Of a stretch of DNA of 64,000 nucleotides, positions 1 to 12,300 are shown piece by piece; positions within the stretch are counted from its first letter, which is position 1, and each line of letters opens with the position of its first letter. Both the position numbers and the translations under genes were made by a program. Below the pieces are notes generated by a model that saw only the letters and a program-made list of their open reading frames with translations, was not told the origin of the DNA and searched no databases. Source of the DNA: Cryptomeria japonica. Lineage: Eukaryota > Streptophyta > Pinopsida > Cupressales > Cupressaceae. The stretch is from positions 667,681,852 to 667,745,851 of the forward strand of contig NC_081412.1 of NCBI RefSeq assembly GCF_030272615.1. The letters are read 5' to 3'.

Positions 1-380
1 AGATTGTAAAGGCAAGTTGTCATGATGTTGGAATTCAAACTAATAATCATGTTGAATTTCAAGCTTTGTCCCTTCGCTTGGATATCGCTATCTCCTTGAG
101 TATTAAAGAGATTATAATTGAAAGTGATTCTATGGTTGCATTTTCATCGGTTGCTAATGGGAGATGTCATGCTTGGCATTTATAGTATTTGTTGGATAAA
201 ATATTACATCAACTCTCCCTTTTTACATCTTTCACAATATCTCATTGCTACAGAGAGATTAATAAAATTGCATATTTTTTAGCTAATATGGCCATTAATG
301 TTCAAGCAAATCATTTGGAGGTTTCAGCTTTAGATATTCCTTCCAATGTTCACAAAGGAATATGCTCCAACGTTATTTGA
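1..380 (+). mobile_element. LINE ORF2 3' end, RNase H-like domain (partial)
   Basis: This is the 3' end of a plant L1-type non-LTR retrotransposon reading frame, cut by the window start. In frame it shows the RNase H landmarks of plant LINE ORF2: NNHVEFQAL, IESDSMVAF and CYREINKIAYFLANMA. One in-frame stop (TAG) lies at about 184, between the second and third landmarks, so the copy is not intact. In living elements this domain removes RNA from the RNA/DNA hybrid made during target-primed reverse transcription. The frame ends at about 380 and is followed by a long non-coding tail with poly(A). Family knowledge supports the LINE call; the clade within L1 is not certain. Confidence 0.75.
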
Positions 381-2208
381 TTAATTTCATGACCAAGGGC
401 AAGCACATGGGTGCTTAGTTTTGGTTATGAGGTTTTCTTTACTGATGTTTATTGTTGATGGTTTTCTCCTAGTTCTTTTATGTCGGTTCATATTCTGAAT
501 TTGAATTATTTTATTGCTCATGGCAATGTGGTGCGCTCTTGGATTACATGGTAGGCAATGCACTTCTCTGATATGAGGCATTTATGGTATGCATCCCATG
601 CATTGAGCTTTCACCATGAGGTCTGTATTATGCATGTCTTATGTGAAGGGGTGTTGATTGTTTCTTATCTATGATGAGTTGGCACTTCTCTTTGCTTACA
701 TGGTTGTATGGTGATTTTGAGATGTTGTGTTTTTGTTATGATTTGGATAATCATTATTCTCTCCTTTGTTCGCCGCTATTGGTTATACTTGTACATGTGA
801 GGACATTTGTGGGGTATGGGAGACTGCTTTGCTCAGCCCTTCCATTTATTTCACTAAATTTGTTATCGATGTGATAGGACAATCCTTTATGATATCTATC
901 ATCATGGAATTATTACATTCTTTTACTTGTTGAAATTCGTAGCTCTGCTTTGGCACATATTTGGCTCCTTGTATGTGTGAAACATTTATTGTCACTAATC
1001 TTAACGAATGGCTAATACTTTTATGGTATCATGGCATTTGGATATTAATTCCTTCTACAAGTGATTTTTTTCTGCAAGATTGTTTGCAGATTTTGCTCGG
1101 CTTTGGGTGTTCAAGTAATAATGGCACCTTCGTATTATTTATATGATATCGTCTGGCCTCATATTATTCATTGTTTTGTGTTTAAGTTGTTTATTGTGTT
1201 GTTATTTGTATCTATGTCTCATTCTGATATCTCTATGCATTACAGAATTCTAGTTCCATCGAGATTTGGTGATTTCCAGGATGGCTATTCTTTTGATGAT
1301 GAAAAGTTTGGTAAAAATCTTAATCTCTACTCTCCTAAGGCTTCTCATTCGATCAGAAAGGTGGTTGGTATTAATTGGCTGGTGGCAAATCCAAGTTGTT
1401 GTATTCATGAGATGGTGTCTCATTTCCTTACTATTTGTATGGATTTTCTTCTAGATGCTCCTCTGGTGCGGGTCTTGGCTGATACATTTTTCCCTCTATA
1501 ATTCTCTTGCTTTGGATATTTCTTTGTCTGATTACTCTTTTGGTTTTGGTGATTTTCCTTATGGTGGCTTCATGTCTCTTGATGAGGTATTGGCTAATGG
1601 CTGGTGTGGAGAGCTTCTTTTTGTGATCAAGTGTGGCCTTTTTTGTGATGAGTATGATGACACTCTGTTGCGGTTTGAGAGGCTCATTGATTTTGTTCCA
1701 CAGTCTCTATTGAACCCTGCTCTGGATGCTTTCACGGGTATTCACTCTCTTTTAGTTTTGTGGGCTTCTCAGTTGGTTGCTCCTCAATTTACTACCCTGC
1801 TACAAATTATCTCCCCCTCTTTGGTTGTTGGGGATCCTCCTCATGTGAGCTCGAGCTCCTGGTTTTTGGCTTCTTGACTGTTGGGTTGATTGGGTCTTTG
1901 TTTTGGGTTGCATTTGCATGGATGATGCTTTTTGTACTCAATTGTTACTTGTATTGGGGTTGGTATTGATCTACATGTATTCGGCTTCTATATGTATTGG
2001 GGGATCTTTTGTATCTTGACTTGTGGGGCCTCTCATATGTAATGGGTTTTTTGGTATTTTGGGTAGTGTTAGGCTTTTCTTTTCATGGGCTATAACCGAA
2101 GGTTTTCTTTCAGATTCTTTCCTACCGATATGCCCTTTTGAATCTGGTTGTAAATAACTTAATATTAATAAAATTTTAGTGCCTTTGCCATTTTATTGAA
2201 AAAAAAAA
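381..2208 (+). mobile_element. LINE 3' untranslated tail ending in poly(A)
   Basis: About 1.8 kb follows the RNase H domain and ends with AATAAA at 2167-2172 and a run of ten A at 2199-2208, the usual 3' end of a retrotransposed LINE. Several open stretches of 60-146 codons lie here in overlapping frames, but none shows a recognisable domain. The T/G-rich composition explains the chance openness. I treat the block as the 3' UTR of the same insertion. Confidence 0.6.
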
Positions 2209-2725
2209 GTGTTGTTAATGTGTGGCTACTGGTTTCTGGTTGTTTTTACGCCCTCTACCTTGTCGATTTTGGGGACAACATGCCTATTTTGTTGCTTTTA
2301 ATATCAAGACAAGTGACACAATTATAATATTGTGCAAACTTGAGTTTATTCCTATAACCACTTTATCCATTGACACATACACATATCCCTATATATTTAA
2401 TGCTAGTACCCGATTCATTTACATTCTCATTCCTATACATTCTCCTCATCCACTTGTTTATTGCATCTATCTAGAAGCTACATACATTTAATAATTTTCC
2501 ACCTAGATCTAACCATTATGCAATTCCTGAACAATTTCGTGGACACATGGGAAAACTTACTTTTGACAAAAAATGATGTTATGTGCTAGTATTTAAAGTT
2601 ATTCAATGCATTCATTTTAATAAATAAATAATCGTCTATCATCATGAAGTGTTGTCAAGTGCTCAAACATACATGAGAGCAATCAATGACAACACATTTT
2701 GATTTGGTGTAACTTAAATAGAGTA

Positions 2726-2728
<3 letters not shown>

Positions 2729-2813
<85 letters not shown>
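2729..2813. repeat. (TA)n microsatellite, about 42 units
   Basis: An uninterrupted TA dinucleotide run of about 85 bp. Pure arrays of this length are expected to be highly variable in length and hard to assemble. Confidence 0.97.
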
Positions 2814-2815
<2 letters not shown>

Positions 2816-3064
2816 ATGGAGTGGGATATGAAATATTGATACAAAAAATTCACACAATCAAAACCAGAAGCAACAATAGTTGTTTTTATAGTGTTCAATC
2901 TCAAAGGAGTTGATCACAATGTAGTGCCTTTGTGGCTTAGTCATACAACAACCTAACAATGGTATCCATCAATCCCATCATCCTAAACTTTGAGAGAAAA
3001 ATTTAAAAAAGACTATACATTGGGTGATTTTGCAGGAAAAAACCTTACATATTATAAAGACAAA

Positions 3065-3572
3065 TCTAGAGCATAGGTACATATAATTGTAGTCATGAAT
3101 TAGTCGCATGCCTTGAACTTTTCTTTTGACAAGACAAAGACAACATATAATTCTAAACAATTTCACTACCACGACGACACTATTTCCAAATTTTGCCTAA
3201 TAGATAGATTCCAAAATTACATCCATTTAATATCATTCTTAAGTTAAAAATCAACCCCCACTTTATTCAATCTTTAAAAAGCTTTATTAAATTTACCATT
3301 TCTAGATATGTTTAATCATCTAGAGCATAGGTACATAATTATGATCATGAATTAGGCTCATACCTTGAACTTTACTTTTGACAAGACAAAGGTCCAATAT
3401 AGAATTCCAAACATTTCACTACTAAAATAATATTATTTCCAAATTTTGCTTACTAAATAGATTCCAAAGTTACATACATTTGACATCATTCTTAAGTTAA
3501 ATACTAATTCTCACCTTATTCACCTTTTAAATATTTTATTAAATTTACCATTTCCAAAATATATTTAATCAA
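3065..3572. repeat. Diverged 254 bp tandem duplication
   Basis: The block starting TCTAGAGCATAGGTAC at 3065 recurs at 3319 with the same order of words: CTTGAACTTT, TTTGACAAGACAAAG, TATTTCCAAATTTTGC and TTAAATTTACCATTTC. The units differ at many positions, so the duplication is not recent. No coding potential is seen. Confidence 0.85.
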
Positions 3573-4159
3573 AAGAAAAATTAATTGTACTTATTTAATT
3601 ATATTAATAAATTAACCTAAATATGGATTCTTCCCATAATATGTTGGTAATACAATAGTGGTGGTGTTGTGACAATGCCTTGGCTAATCCAATATGCTCG
3701 AATCAATTAACCTAAATATCACAAGAAACTTTTTGTCATTATTTTATACTAATTTTAAGTGTGGGGAGAAATCAATTTATAATGTGAGCAGCCCGCCCAA
3801 GCTTCCTAGAACAAAGTCGGTGCTGACCACCGCCACTGCCTGCAGTCACTTTATGCAAATTAAAAAATAAGCTAAAAATCTCTCTCAAGGCCAAAAAAAA
3901 AACAAAAACCAATAGATTTTGCTGAAAGTGGCCCAATAAAATATTAAATATCTTCCTGCAAGTGCTCCAGTAAGTATGTTGGATTCCACAAATTGCAGTT
4001 TAACAGCAAATCCATTCATCCTTTGAAGTGGGTTCTTCATCATTACTTGTTCCATTTAAGGAAATCCCACTTTCTTACCTTGCACTGTCACTCCACCACC
4101 ACCCTTTTCACATTCACAAAACTGTAACTCGGTTCAATCCAATATCCAACTTTCTGGCC

Positions 4160-4167
4160 TATAAATA
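4160..4167 (+). promoter_or_regulatory. TATA box of lipid-transfer gene 1
   Basis: TATAAATA lies 112 bp upstream of the start codon, in the context GGCCTATAAATACC. The paralogue has GGCCTATATATACA at the same relative place, so the element is conserved between copies. A transcription start about 30 bp downstream would leave a 5' leader of about 80-90 bp. Confidence 0.75.
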
Positions 4168-4278
4168 CCAGCACTTGAATGGAAATACCAAAACATTCAC
4201 TTCAACTCAGCAAGCTGCAAGTGAAAGCCTAAATTGGTTTCATAAGAGAACTACTGTTGCTTAAGTACTGTCATCATA

Positions 4279-4936
4279 ATGGCTCTTGCAAAGTCTCTGT
4301 GCTTTCTGGTTTTGTTGGGTGTGATAATGGGTGTGTATGGAGATGGAGAATGTGGAAATACCCCTGTGGAGAAAGCAGCCTTAGCAATGGCACCCTGTGC
4401 TCAGGCAGCACAAGACAAGACTGCCCCTGTTTCATCAGGGTGCTGTGACTCTATCAAGAAGCTCAGCAATCAAAAGGAATGCCTCTGTGCTGTCATGCTC
4501 TCTAAAATTGCACAAGCAGCTGGAATAAAGCCTGAAGTAGCCATCACCATCCCAAAGCGCTGCAACTTTCAGAACAGGCCTGTTGGGTACCAGTGTGGAG
4601 GTGTGTTTTTTCATTCACTATCTATTTCTTAATATTTGTCAATATTAATGATATCAGATTTCTTCAATCTATAGTAAATAATGCAACTGTTTTCTGGATT
4701 AGATTGTGTAGAGAGTTTTTTCATGAAGATTAGAATAACACTCGTTTAGGTCTGGAGTTTTCTATTAGCATTCTGATGATAAATTAGAATATGATCCAAA
4801 ACATTGATGAAAAAAATCTAGACACGATATAATCCAGAAAGCAATTGCATTATTTGTCTACATTTATGAATCTTTTGTGGAAATGGGTAATGACAAGGTG
4901 TTCTTGTTTCTGTTTGCAGCTTACACTCTGCCTTGA
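4279..4936 (+). CDS. Secreted eight-cysteine lipid-transfer-like protein 1
   Basis: Two exons: 4279-4600 and 4920-4936, with a phase-1 GT-AG intron of 319 bp. The product is 112 residues. Residues 1-21 form a hydrophobic signal peptide (MALAKSLCFLVLLGVIMGVYG). The mature part has the eight-cysteine motif with spacing C-14-C-14-CC-11-C-1-C-24-C-10-C, first cysteine at residue 25. The end IPKRCNFQNRPVGYQCGAYTLP-type matches my memory of Arabidopsis At5g05960-like non-specific lipid-transfer proteins. The second exon adds only AYTLP, which agrees with that family and fixes the splice sites. Such proteins are exported to the apoplast, fold as four helices joined by four disulfides and bind lipids in a cavity; the ligand of this one is unknown. 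The start codon is in good plant context (ATAATGGCT). A paralogue lies 12.6 kb downstream. A shorter unspliced reading of 117 codons runs into the intron. Confidence 0.93.
4672..4860. repeat. Intronic foldback (MITE-like) in lipid-transfer gene 1
   Basis: Inside the single intron the left arm (AATAATGCAACTGTTTTCTG...) and the reverse complement of the right arm (AATAATGCAATTGCTTTCTG...) agree over about 60 bp with few mismatches. The structure would fold into one long hairpin with a central loop of about 70 bp. The same foldback is in the paralogue's intron, so it predates the gene duplication. No clear target duplication could be fixed. Confidence 0.8.
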
Positions 4937-5028
4937 ACATGGATGTTTTAAACAGAATAAGTGGAGACAGAGAGGATGATTATACTTTATGGGTACTATA
5001 TAGTGTAATGCCTCTCCTCTATATTAGT

Positions 5029-5038
5029 AATAAATAAA
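5029..5038 (+). terminator. Poly(A) signal of lipid-transfer gene 1
   Basis: Two overlapping AATAAA hexamers lie about 95 bp after the stop codon. The paralogue has the same AATAAAGAAAAAGC context downstream of its stop. Confidence 0.7.
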
Positions 5039-5229
5039 GAAAAAGCATCAGAATGCTTTGGCCTTCAGAGTTTGGATTGAATGTAATGAAAATGATTGTG
5101 TAATATGAATTCAGATTCTGTTAATACTTATACAAATGTCTCAAGACCATGTTGGGAAGCCTGGCTAATTAAAGTAAAATTTGCACGGGGTGACTTACTG
5201 GACGATTGCATTTTCTTCAATTATTGCAA

Positions 5230-5935
5230 AACAAATGATTGTATTGTATTTTAGCAAGTGCAAACAATTTTGTTAAAAATATTTTTAATATACTGTATTA
5301 AATATAAAAAATGTTTAATAAGAATTTTAAAAGTTTTATAATATAAAATAGTTCGTTAGTATTCACTATTTAAAAAATATTATAAAAATATATGATCACA
5401 AAAGTTATATATAAAATTAAATAATTGGATTGTATTTTAACAAGTGCAAACAAATTCATTGGATATATTTCTATATGTTATATTAAATATAAAAAATGAC
5501 TTTATTCCAGTTTAAAAAATACAAATATGAAAGTTTACAAAATAGATGATTAGAAAAGCATAAATATTTGGTTGGATTGCATCTTAGTAGGTGCAAATAA
5601 TTAAATTATTGAAAATAATATTAATATATTAAATTAAATATAAAAATTATTTAATAATAATTTTACAAGTTTTATAATATAAAATGGTTAGTTAGTATTC
5701 ACGACTTCACAAATATTAAAAAAATATATGATCACAAAAGTGTTGTATATATATAGAATTAAATGATTGAATTGTATCTTAATAAGTGCAAACAATTTCA
5801 TTGGATATATATCTTATATATTATAATTATTATATTAAATACAAAAAAGAGTTTAAGAATAACTTTATAAGGTCTACAATAAAAATACAATTATAAAAGT
5901 CTATAGAAATATATGATTGGAAGAGCATACTAGAA
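5230..5935. repeat. AT-rich tandem array with a two-unit (A-B-A-B) period of about 340 bp
   Basis: Four related units start near 5237, 5428, 5575 and 5769, each opening with a version of GATTGTATTTTAACAAGTGCAAA. Units 1 and 3 resemble each other most (both carry TTTTATAATATAAAATRGTT and TATATGATCACAAAAG), as do 2 and 4 (both carry TTCATTGGATATAT). The repeat unit therefore looks like a duplicated A-B dimer. It lies directly 3' of lipid-transfer gene 1 and is absent after the paralogue. Confidence 0.8.
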
Positions 5936-7443
5936 TGCCTATGCACATTTAGTGAAGGAGGTGCATTACTTCTAAACCACCCTCCATCTTGAGGAGCCAA
6001 CTAATCTTGTCCTATTAGGGAGACCAAAACACATAAGCTAGGAGATAGATTTATTCTTGGTGGTAGATTCACAATTCATGAATTCATGGTCAAGGGCAAG
6101 TGTATGACCTTAGCTTGCCTAGAGCAAGACACCTTCCCATGAAGGGAGGTAGATGACCTGTGCTACATTGTTGATGGTAAGGCATTTCCATGGCTACAAG
6201 AGTGATTGTAGTTGTTCTTGTGAATAACCAAAGGAGACATAATATGACCAATTGTGCCATTCAAAGGAACCCAACTCATGTTGTAGAGGGCACTGTCGTA
6301 ATGATTGAGCAAGTCCTATAAATACTGAAACTCTATAGCCATTTCTTAGTTTATGCCTAAATTTGAGAATAAACAAAAAGAAACCGCATTCACTTTTTAA
6401 GTTAGTGAAAAGTTGCATCCAATACCATTATTAGCAAAAACAACATTATCTTTCAAAGTTGGAAAAGAATAAAAAATGAAAAAAATTGAAGTTTGGCAAT
6501 GTTGGTGGGCCAAAGGATCATATCCCATAAACTATCAACTATCTAGGGAAAGAACTCTAGATATAAGGGAGAAAAAAATCTACGAATCCATCACCGAACA
6601 CATTGGGCCTGAGGGAAGGTCTAAAATGAATGGTTTAAAGTTTTAATTTTGTGAAAAGCAAGACAATTGGACAAGAAACTCCCAAGATGAACATGTCATT
6701 GACCAAGAGGCAAAGCTTGATAATACAAGCACCACAAAAAAGGCAATGGTAGCCTTAAGTTGAGCTTTACAAATTCTTTGAAGCCTGAAAATACAAGTAT
6801 GGGGTGGGGGGGAGAGGGTGCATAAGGCCCCAATAGAGATTGAAATTAGGAAGAGCTAAAGAGAATGGGTTGAGAACATCGTATAGGAAGCCAAGATAAT
6901 AATTCTTGAAAATTATGACATAATTCCAACACTAGTCTTCTTACCAAGCACACAAGGGTTGTAGGCCACGCTTATAAAGCATGATATGAATATCATGGGT
7001 GATCTCCTAAATTCACCTAAAAGAAGGTAAGTGTGAACCAACCAACTTATATTTTTATTGCAAGGAAAGCCAAGGGATTCAAACTCTAAAAAGGATGATA
7101 TCCCTTATAGTGCAAATTCTTATAAGGTTTTGATCCTTGGAATCTTAACCAGAGGAAATATGGAAGACTTAATTGTTAGGAAATGGGTGTTATACACCTT
7201 CCACAAGAAAATAATTATTTTAAATTTGTAAAATAAATATTTAGTTGTGGTGCATCTTCAAGAGATGTGTTTAGCCACATTAAACATTTATTTGAGTTCA
7301 CTTGTAAATTTTTGTTTGAAATAAGTTAGCTATTACTTGTAAATTTGTGGTTAGAAATTTACACATTACCATTGGATCTACATGTTATAGAAGTTGATGT
7401 ACCCAATTGTAAGGATAGAGCTAAACATTATGACATTTAATAT
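5936..7443. other. Intergenic, no gene recognised
   Basis: Mixed-composition DNA between the tandem array and the Copia element. Short open stretches occur on both strands, but I recognise no domain and no splice-linked exons. It may be old transposon DNA. It ends at AATAT, the target site of the Copia insertion. Confidence 0.5.
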
Positions 7444-7897
7444 TGTTGGTGTAATTATTTATTCTTATAGGATATAATTACACTTTAATTAAGTTGACTT
7501 AAGATAATGCATCTCATCGTAGTTTGGATATGAGACACTTAGGGAAGTGTGCACATAGGGATGATGCTTGTAGTAGAAATTACACCTTTTGTGGTCTTAT
7601 CTTGCTGTTACATTCCACATTTGGTGGGTGATCCACCTCTTGTGGAATATTATCTTATTTCTCCTACCTACCCCTACTTTTTCTTACCTACCCTTGTTTC
7701 TCATTGAGCCACATGTCATGATTGTGTGCTCACATATCCATTTGGCCTTGCCTATATAAGCAGGCCCATGTTCATTGTATTGGTTAATCCAGTTGATCAC
7801 TTTTGCATATTGATGAGAATACAGTTTGTTCTTGTCAAACTATTGTCTCTCTTTTGTGTGCTTTTCATTGTGCCCTTGATCTTGGCAAAATCTCACA
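7444..7897 (+). repeat. 5' LTR of the Copia element
   Basis: 454 bp, TG...CA, with a TATATAAG promoter box at 7753-7760. It is nearly identical to 13682-14135 and is followed directly by the tRNA primer site. Confidence 0.95.
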
Positions 7898-9389
7898 TGG
7901 TATCAGAGCCATTGGGGCTTCATTGATTGGTTTTGGGAGACATTTTGAAAGCTTTTAATTTCGGATTTGAGGTAATGCACTTTTTGGAGGCATCCTAGAG
8001 CGTTTTGGACCTCACCATTGCGTCCGAGAGGTCGTTTCCATAAAAATCAAGTATAAACTCATCCATATTTGGCGAAAGTCGAATTTTGGGTGTTGGAGGA
8101 ATGTTTTTACCCAATTCGGGTAGTCTGGTAAGGATTTTCAAAAATATTTTTTTTATTCTGCAAAAAAAATAAAATTGATTTATTAAAAAAAAAAATCGAA
8201 GTTTTTTTTTTTTTTAAATATTGAAAAGTTTTCAAAAAAAACAAAAAATATATATATTATTGTCTGGGGGGCCATTACCCCACCCCGACCCGTACTATCA
8301 GACCTGCGACTGCAGGTGTACCGCAGACCGTACCTATTATGGCGGCGTCTTTTTAACCCGGCACCTGACGGCGTTGGTTCAGCTCCCTCCGGCTCCCGAC
8401 GGCGTTGGTTCAACTACACCCGACATCCTCTTCCAGTCATTTCCCAGCCGCCCTCCGCCTTCTGCTTCCCGTCAGCCCCAGCCACCGCCTGCGACCTCTA
8501 ACCCTCCTCCCTCCGGCGGGACCCACGTCCGCCACATGGCAGGTGGCCACTGGCCCATGGGCTAGACACCTTTGCACACACGTCATCGTCACCGTACAAT
8601 ACGGTCTATCCAGTCAGTGTGCCACGTCACTATCTGTACATTGCCACGTCAGCTTTTTGTACAGTCAGCAGGAAGGTGCGACAACCATTTTGACAGTCAT
8701 ACGGTCATCAAATTTAACACAGTGAATTGCTGATGTTAGCCTGCATCATCATCTTTTTTAAAATTTTAGACCCCTCTCCATTCAGCAGTTTGAATTTTTG
8801 GGTCAACTTTGAAGGTCCATAACTTGCTCCTCTTTTGGTGCAATTTTTTTTTATTTGGGATAATTTTTCGTGCTCTCCGCGGTGGTGTGGTTATTTTCAG
8901 ATTTTGGTGAATAGGGTTTTCATAATTTTCAAATTCTCTCAGTTGTACCTGTCCAATCCTCAATTTTGCAACTTCAAAGGTTTTGTTTGAGCTCATACGA
9001 CCTCCTTTTCAGGTGCTGTTTTTTTGAAAGTGCGTATTTTTTCGTCTACTTTCATAATCTGTCATCAGTTTGCAAAGATTTTGAGTGAATATTGTACTTT
9101 CAGAAATTGGTCTTTTGTGGCTTACTTGGTACTTGTAATTTGCTTGGATCTTATTTTAGATCTCTTACATTATCAGTTTGAGTCTCCTTAGGCCTCCTTG
9201 AGGTAGTTGTAAAGTTGAAATCAAAAGTCCACTTTGCCATTTTTTGCAAGTGGCACATTGTACACGCACTAAGTATAAAGTGCCAAATCATCATTTTTTG
9301 GGGGGGAGATTCTTTGATTGAGTGCATTTGGGGGGGTGTCTTGTGTGATTGTGCCACTCTTTCCTTGTTCTCTTTTATTTTTTGTTGCT

Positions 9390-12300
9390 ATGAGTCCTCA
9401 TAAATTTCCACCTTTAACTCCACATAACTATGCATCTTGGAAAATAAAAGCATGGAGCAAACTAATGGAAAAAGGACTCACGCATTTCATAGATGGAACA
9501 ATAGCAGCACCAGCAGATCCTAAGGCTGATCCTAATGATCAATTACAATGGCTCACTAAAAATTGCATGGCTCTTGGAACTTTGCGTAAGTATGTATCAG
9601 ATGACCTCATTTTTCACATTGAGAAGTGTTCTACAATCAAAGAGGCTTGGGATATCTTTCAGAAATTGTATGGTCAAGTTGATGAAATCAGAGGCTACAA
9701 GATTGACAATGAGCTCACCAACTTGGATTCCAAGAGTTTTCATACAATCCAAGATTATGTCACCAAAGCAAATGAGCTAAGATCAAAGCTTAAGGATTGT
9801 GGAATTGACAAAAAAGATTCTCAATTGATATTCAACTTGTTGGACAAGCTTTCACTTGAATACGCAGCATTTGTTTCTAGCTTCCAAACTCATCGTTTGA
9901 TAGTGGGGAGTTCCTACACTATGCCTTCATTTGATGCTTTCACAGAAATGTTGATGTTGGAACAATCTAAGTTGTTGAACATGGGGATTCTCAAGTCTCC
10001 AAAGTCCAAGGCTTTGGTGGCTAATCAAGGGAGTCAACGCAAAGATTCCAATAAGAAGAAGAAGCAATCTAAGTCAAAGCCACAACAGGAAAAAGGACAA
10101 TCATCCTCTCCATCACAAAACGATTTTTCATCCTCTTCCAAGAAGGGGAATCCGCCTAAGAAGGAAAACCAACTTGTTCTTATTGCAAGAAGTATGGTCA
10201 TGATGAGCACCGATGCCACACCAAGCAAGTTGCTGAGTTGACAAATCTCCTTAAGAACAACAACATCAATTTGGTATCTGCCTACAACAAGAAGGAATCA
10301 TCTCCTTCCACTTCCTCACAGTCTAAGGGAAAAGGGAAAGCATTTGTGGCTACAATAGGTTCTTCACAGCAGTGGATACTTGACTCGGAAGCCTCTTATC
10401 ACATGGGTTCTACAAAGGAGCATTTTTCTTCATTGGAGCCATCAAAGGTACCTCACATTTACATAGGTGATGATACACAAGTTGAGGTTGAAGGGAAAGG
10501 TTCGGTTGCCATGGATGATGAAACATTTGAGAATGTTTTTTATGTTCCTAACTTGTCTACCAATCTTCTCTCTAACTACCAAATCACTCACTATGGGAAT
10601 GGGAAAAAGGTTGAGTTTACACCTGATTCAGTTGTGATAAAAGAACTTGATAATGATGCCTTGGTAGCAATGGGACAAGTCAATGATAACTCAAGGCTTT
10701 ATTCATTCTCCCACTTTGTGCCAGGTTCTCCTTCTATGGCCTTGCTTACTCATTCAAATTCAGAAAGTAAGCTATGGCATGAGCAGTTTGGTCACCTCAA
10801 CTACCGCTATCTTCAGCATCTTAGCACTAAAGACATGGTCACAGGTCTACCTCGAATCAGTTTTTCAAAGGGTGTATGTTAAGGATGTTCCATGGGCAAG
10901 CATCCCGAGGAGAATTTTGATAAGGGGAAAGCTTGGAGAGCTTTGGAAGTTCTTCAACTTGTTCACAGTGATGCAGCAGGTCCATTTTCATCACCTTCAT
11001 TGAGTAGGGCCCGCTATGTCCTCACCTTCATTGATGACTACTCCTACTTCACTTGGGTCTATTTTCTTGTTCATAAGAGTGATGTGTTTGATAGATTTAT
11101 AGACTTCAAGGCTCATGTGGAGAAGCAATCAAGGAAAGTGGTCAAGATTCTTCGCACAGATAATGGAAGGGAATATGTGAACAAAAGACTTGAGGATTTT
11201 TTGTATATTTGAGGGGATTGATCTTCAACATTCAATTGCCTACACTCCACAACAGAATGGAGTTGCAGAACGTAAGAATAGAACTCTCAAGAAAATGGCT
11301 AGATGTATGATACATGCACGTTCTCTTGATCACGCCTTTTGGGCAGAGGCTATCAGTTGTGCTACACACATCCAAAATCGGGTTCCTCACAAAGCTTTGA
11401 TAGGTATTACTCCTTTTGAGGCTTGGGCTGGTCAGAAACCGATTGTGAGACATTTCAAAGTCTTTGGGTGTCCAACATGGGCTCGCATTCTTCCGCAGAA
11501 ACACAAGGCATTGGAACCTCAGAGTAGGCCTTGTATTTTTGTAGGATATCCTAAGGGTGTTAAGGCATATCAATTGATAGATCCGAAGACACATGAGGTG
11601 TTTATTGAGAGGAGTGTTCATTTTGAGGACAGCTCTCCTAGCTTAGCCTCACTTCCTCCTCTACCTTCCTCCCTTATGGATGGTGATTCAAATGATAAGA
11701 CTCCTTCAACTCCGACTCGCAGGGTTACACCTCCGCAGGGTCCACTAGCAGTTGAGGAGCCTTGTCATCCACCTCCACCTAGACCTCGTTGGGCTCAACA
11801 GACACTTGAGTCAGTGGGTTCTCTTGTTGGGGATCCTTCAGATACACAGAGGACTCGATCACAACATCAGGACCTTCCACATGCATACATTGCTACCGCT
11901 TCCAATCCACAAACATTTCAGGAAGCATTAGGGGTTCCCAAGTGGAACCAAGCTATGGAGGAAGAGTATAGTTCCTTGATGAGGACCAAAGCATGGGAGT
12001 TACTCCATCTCCTTAAGGGGAGAAAGATGGTTTGATGTAAGTGGATATATCGGACCAAGTTTGCATCAGATGGTAGTGTGGATAAGTATAAGGCTCTACT
12101 TGTTGCGAAAGGTTTCTTACAAGTTTCAGGTATTGACTATACTGAGACCTTTGCGCCCGTAGCCCAGATGAACTCCATTCGCTTGACACTTGCTATTGCA
12201 ACAGCTCATGGTTGGGTTGTCCATCAAATGGATGTGAAGAGTGCTTTTCTTCATGGGGATCTTGATGAGGAGATATATATGGAGCAGCCACAAGGTTTCA

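Larger units (their letters stand above)
2209..4159. other. Intergenic, no gene seen
   Basis: AT-rich DNA between the LINE poly(A) and the promoter of the first lipid-transfer gene. It contains the TA microsatellite and one tandem duplication, listed separately. No coding frame is supported. The last 250 bp resembles the region upstream of the second lipid-transfer gene, so it was probably part of the duplicated segment. Confidence 0.6.

Noticed and set aside
1061-1969. Overlapping open stretches up to 146 codons after the LINE RNase H domain
   Set aside because: Low-complexity T/G-rich translation without a known domain, lying between a LINE 3' end and its poly(A).
8183-8725. Overlapping open stretches of 61-114 codons in GC-rich DNA
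   Set aside because: They are within the Copia leader, on both strands, proline-rich by composition, with no domain.
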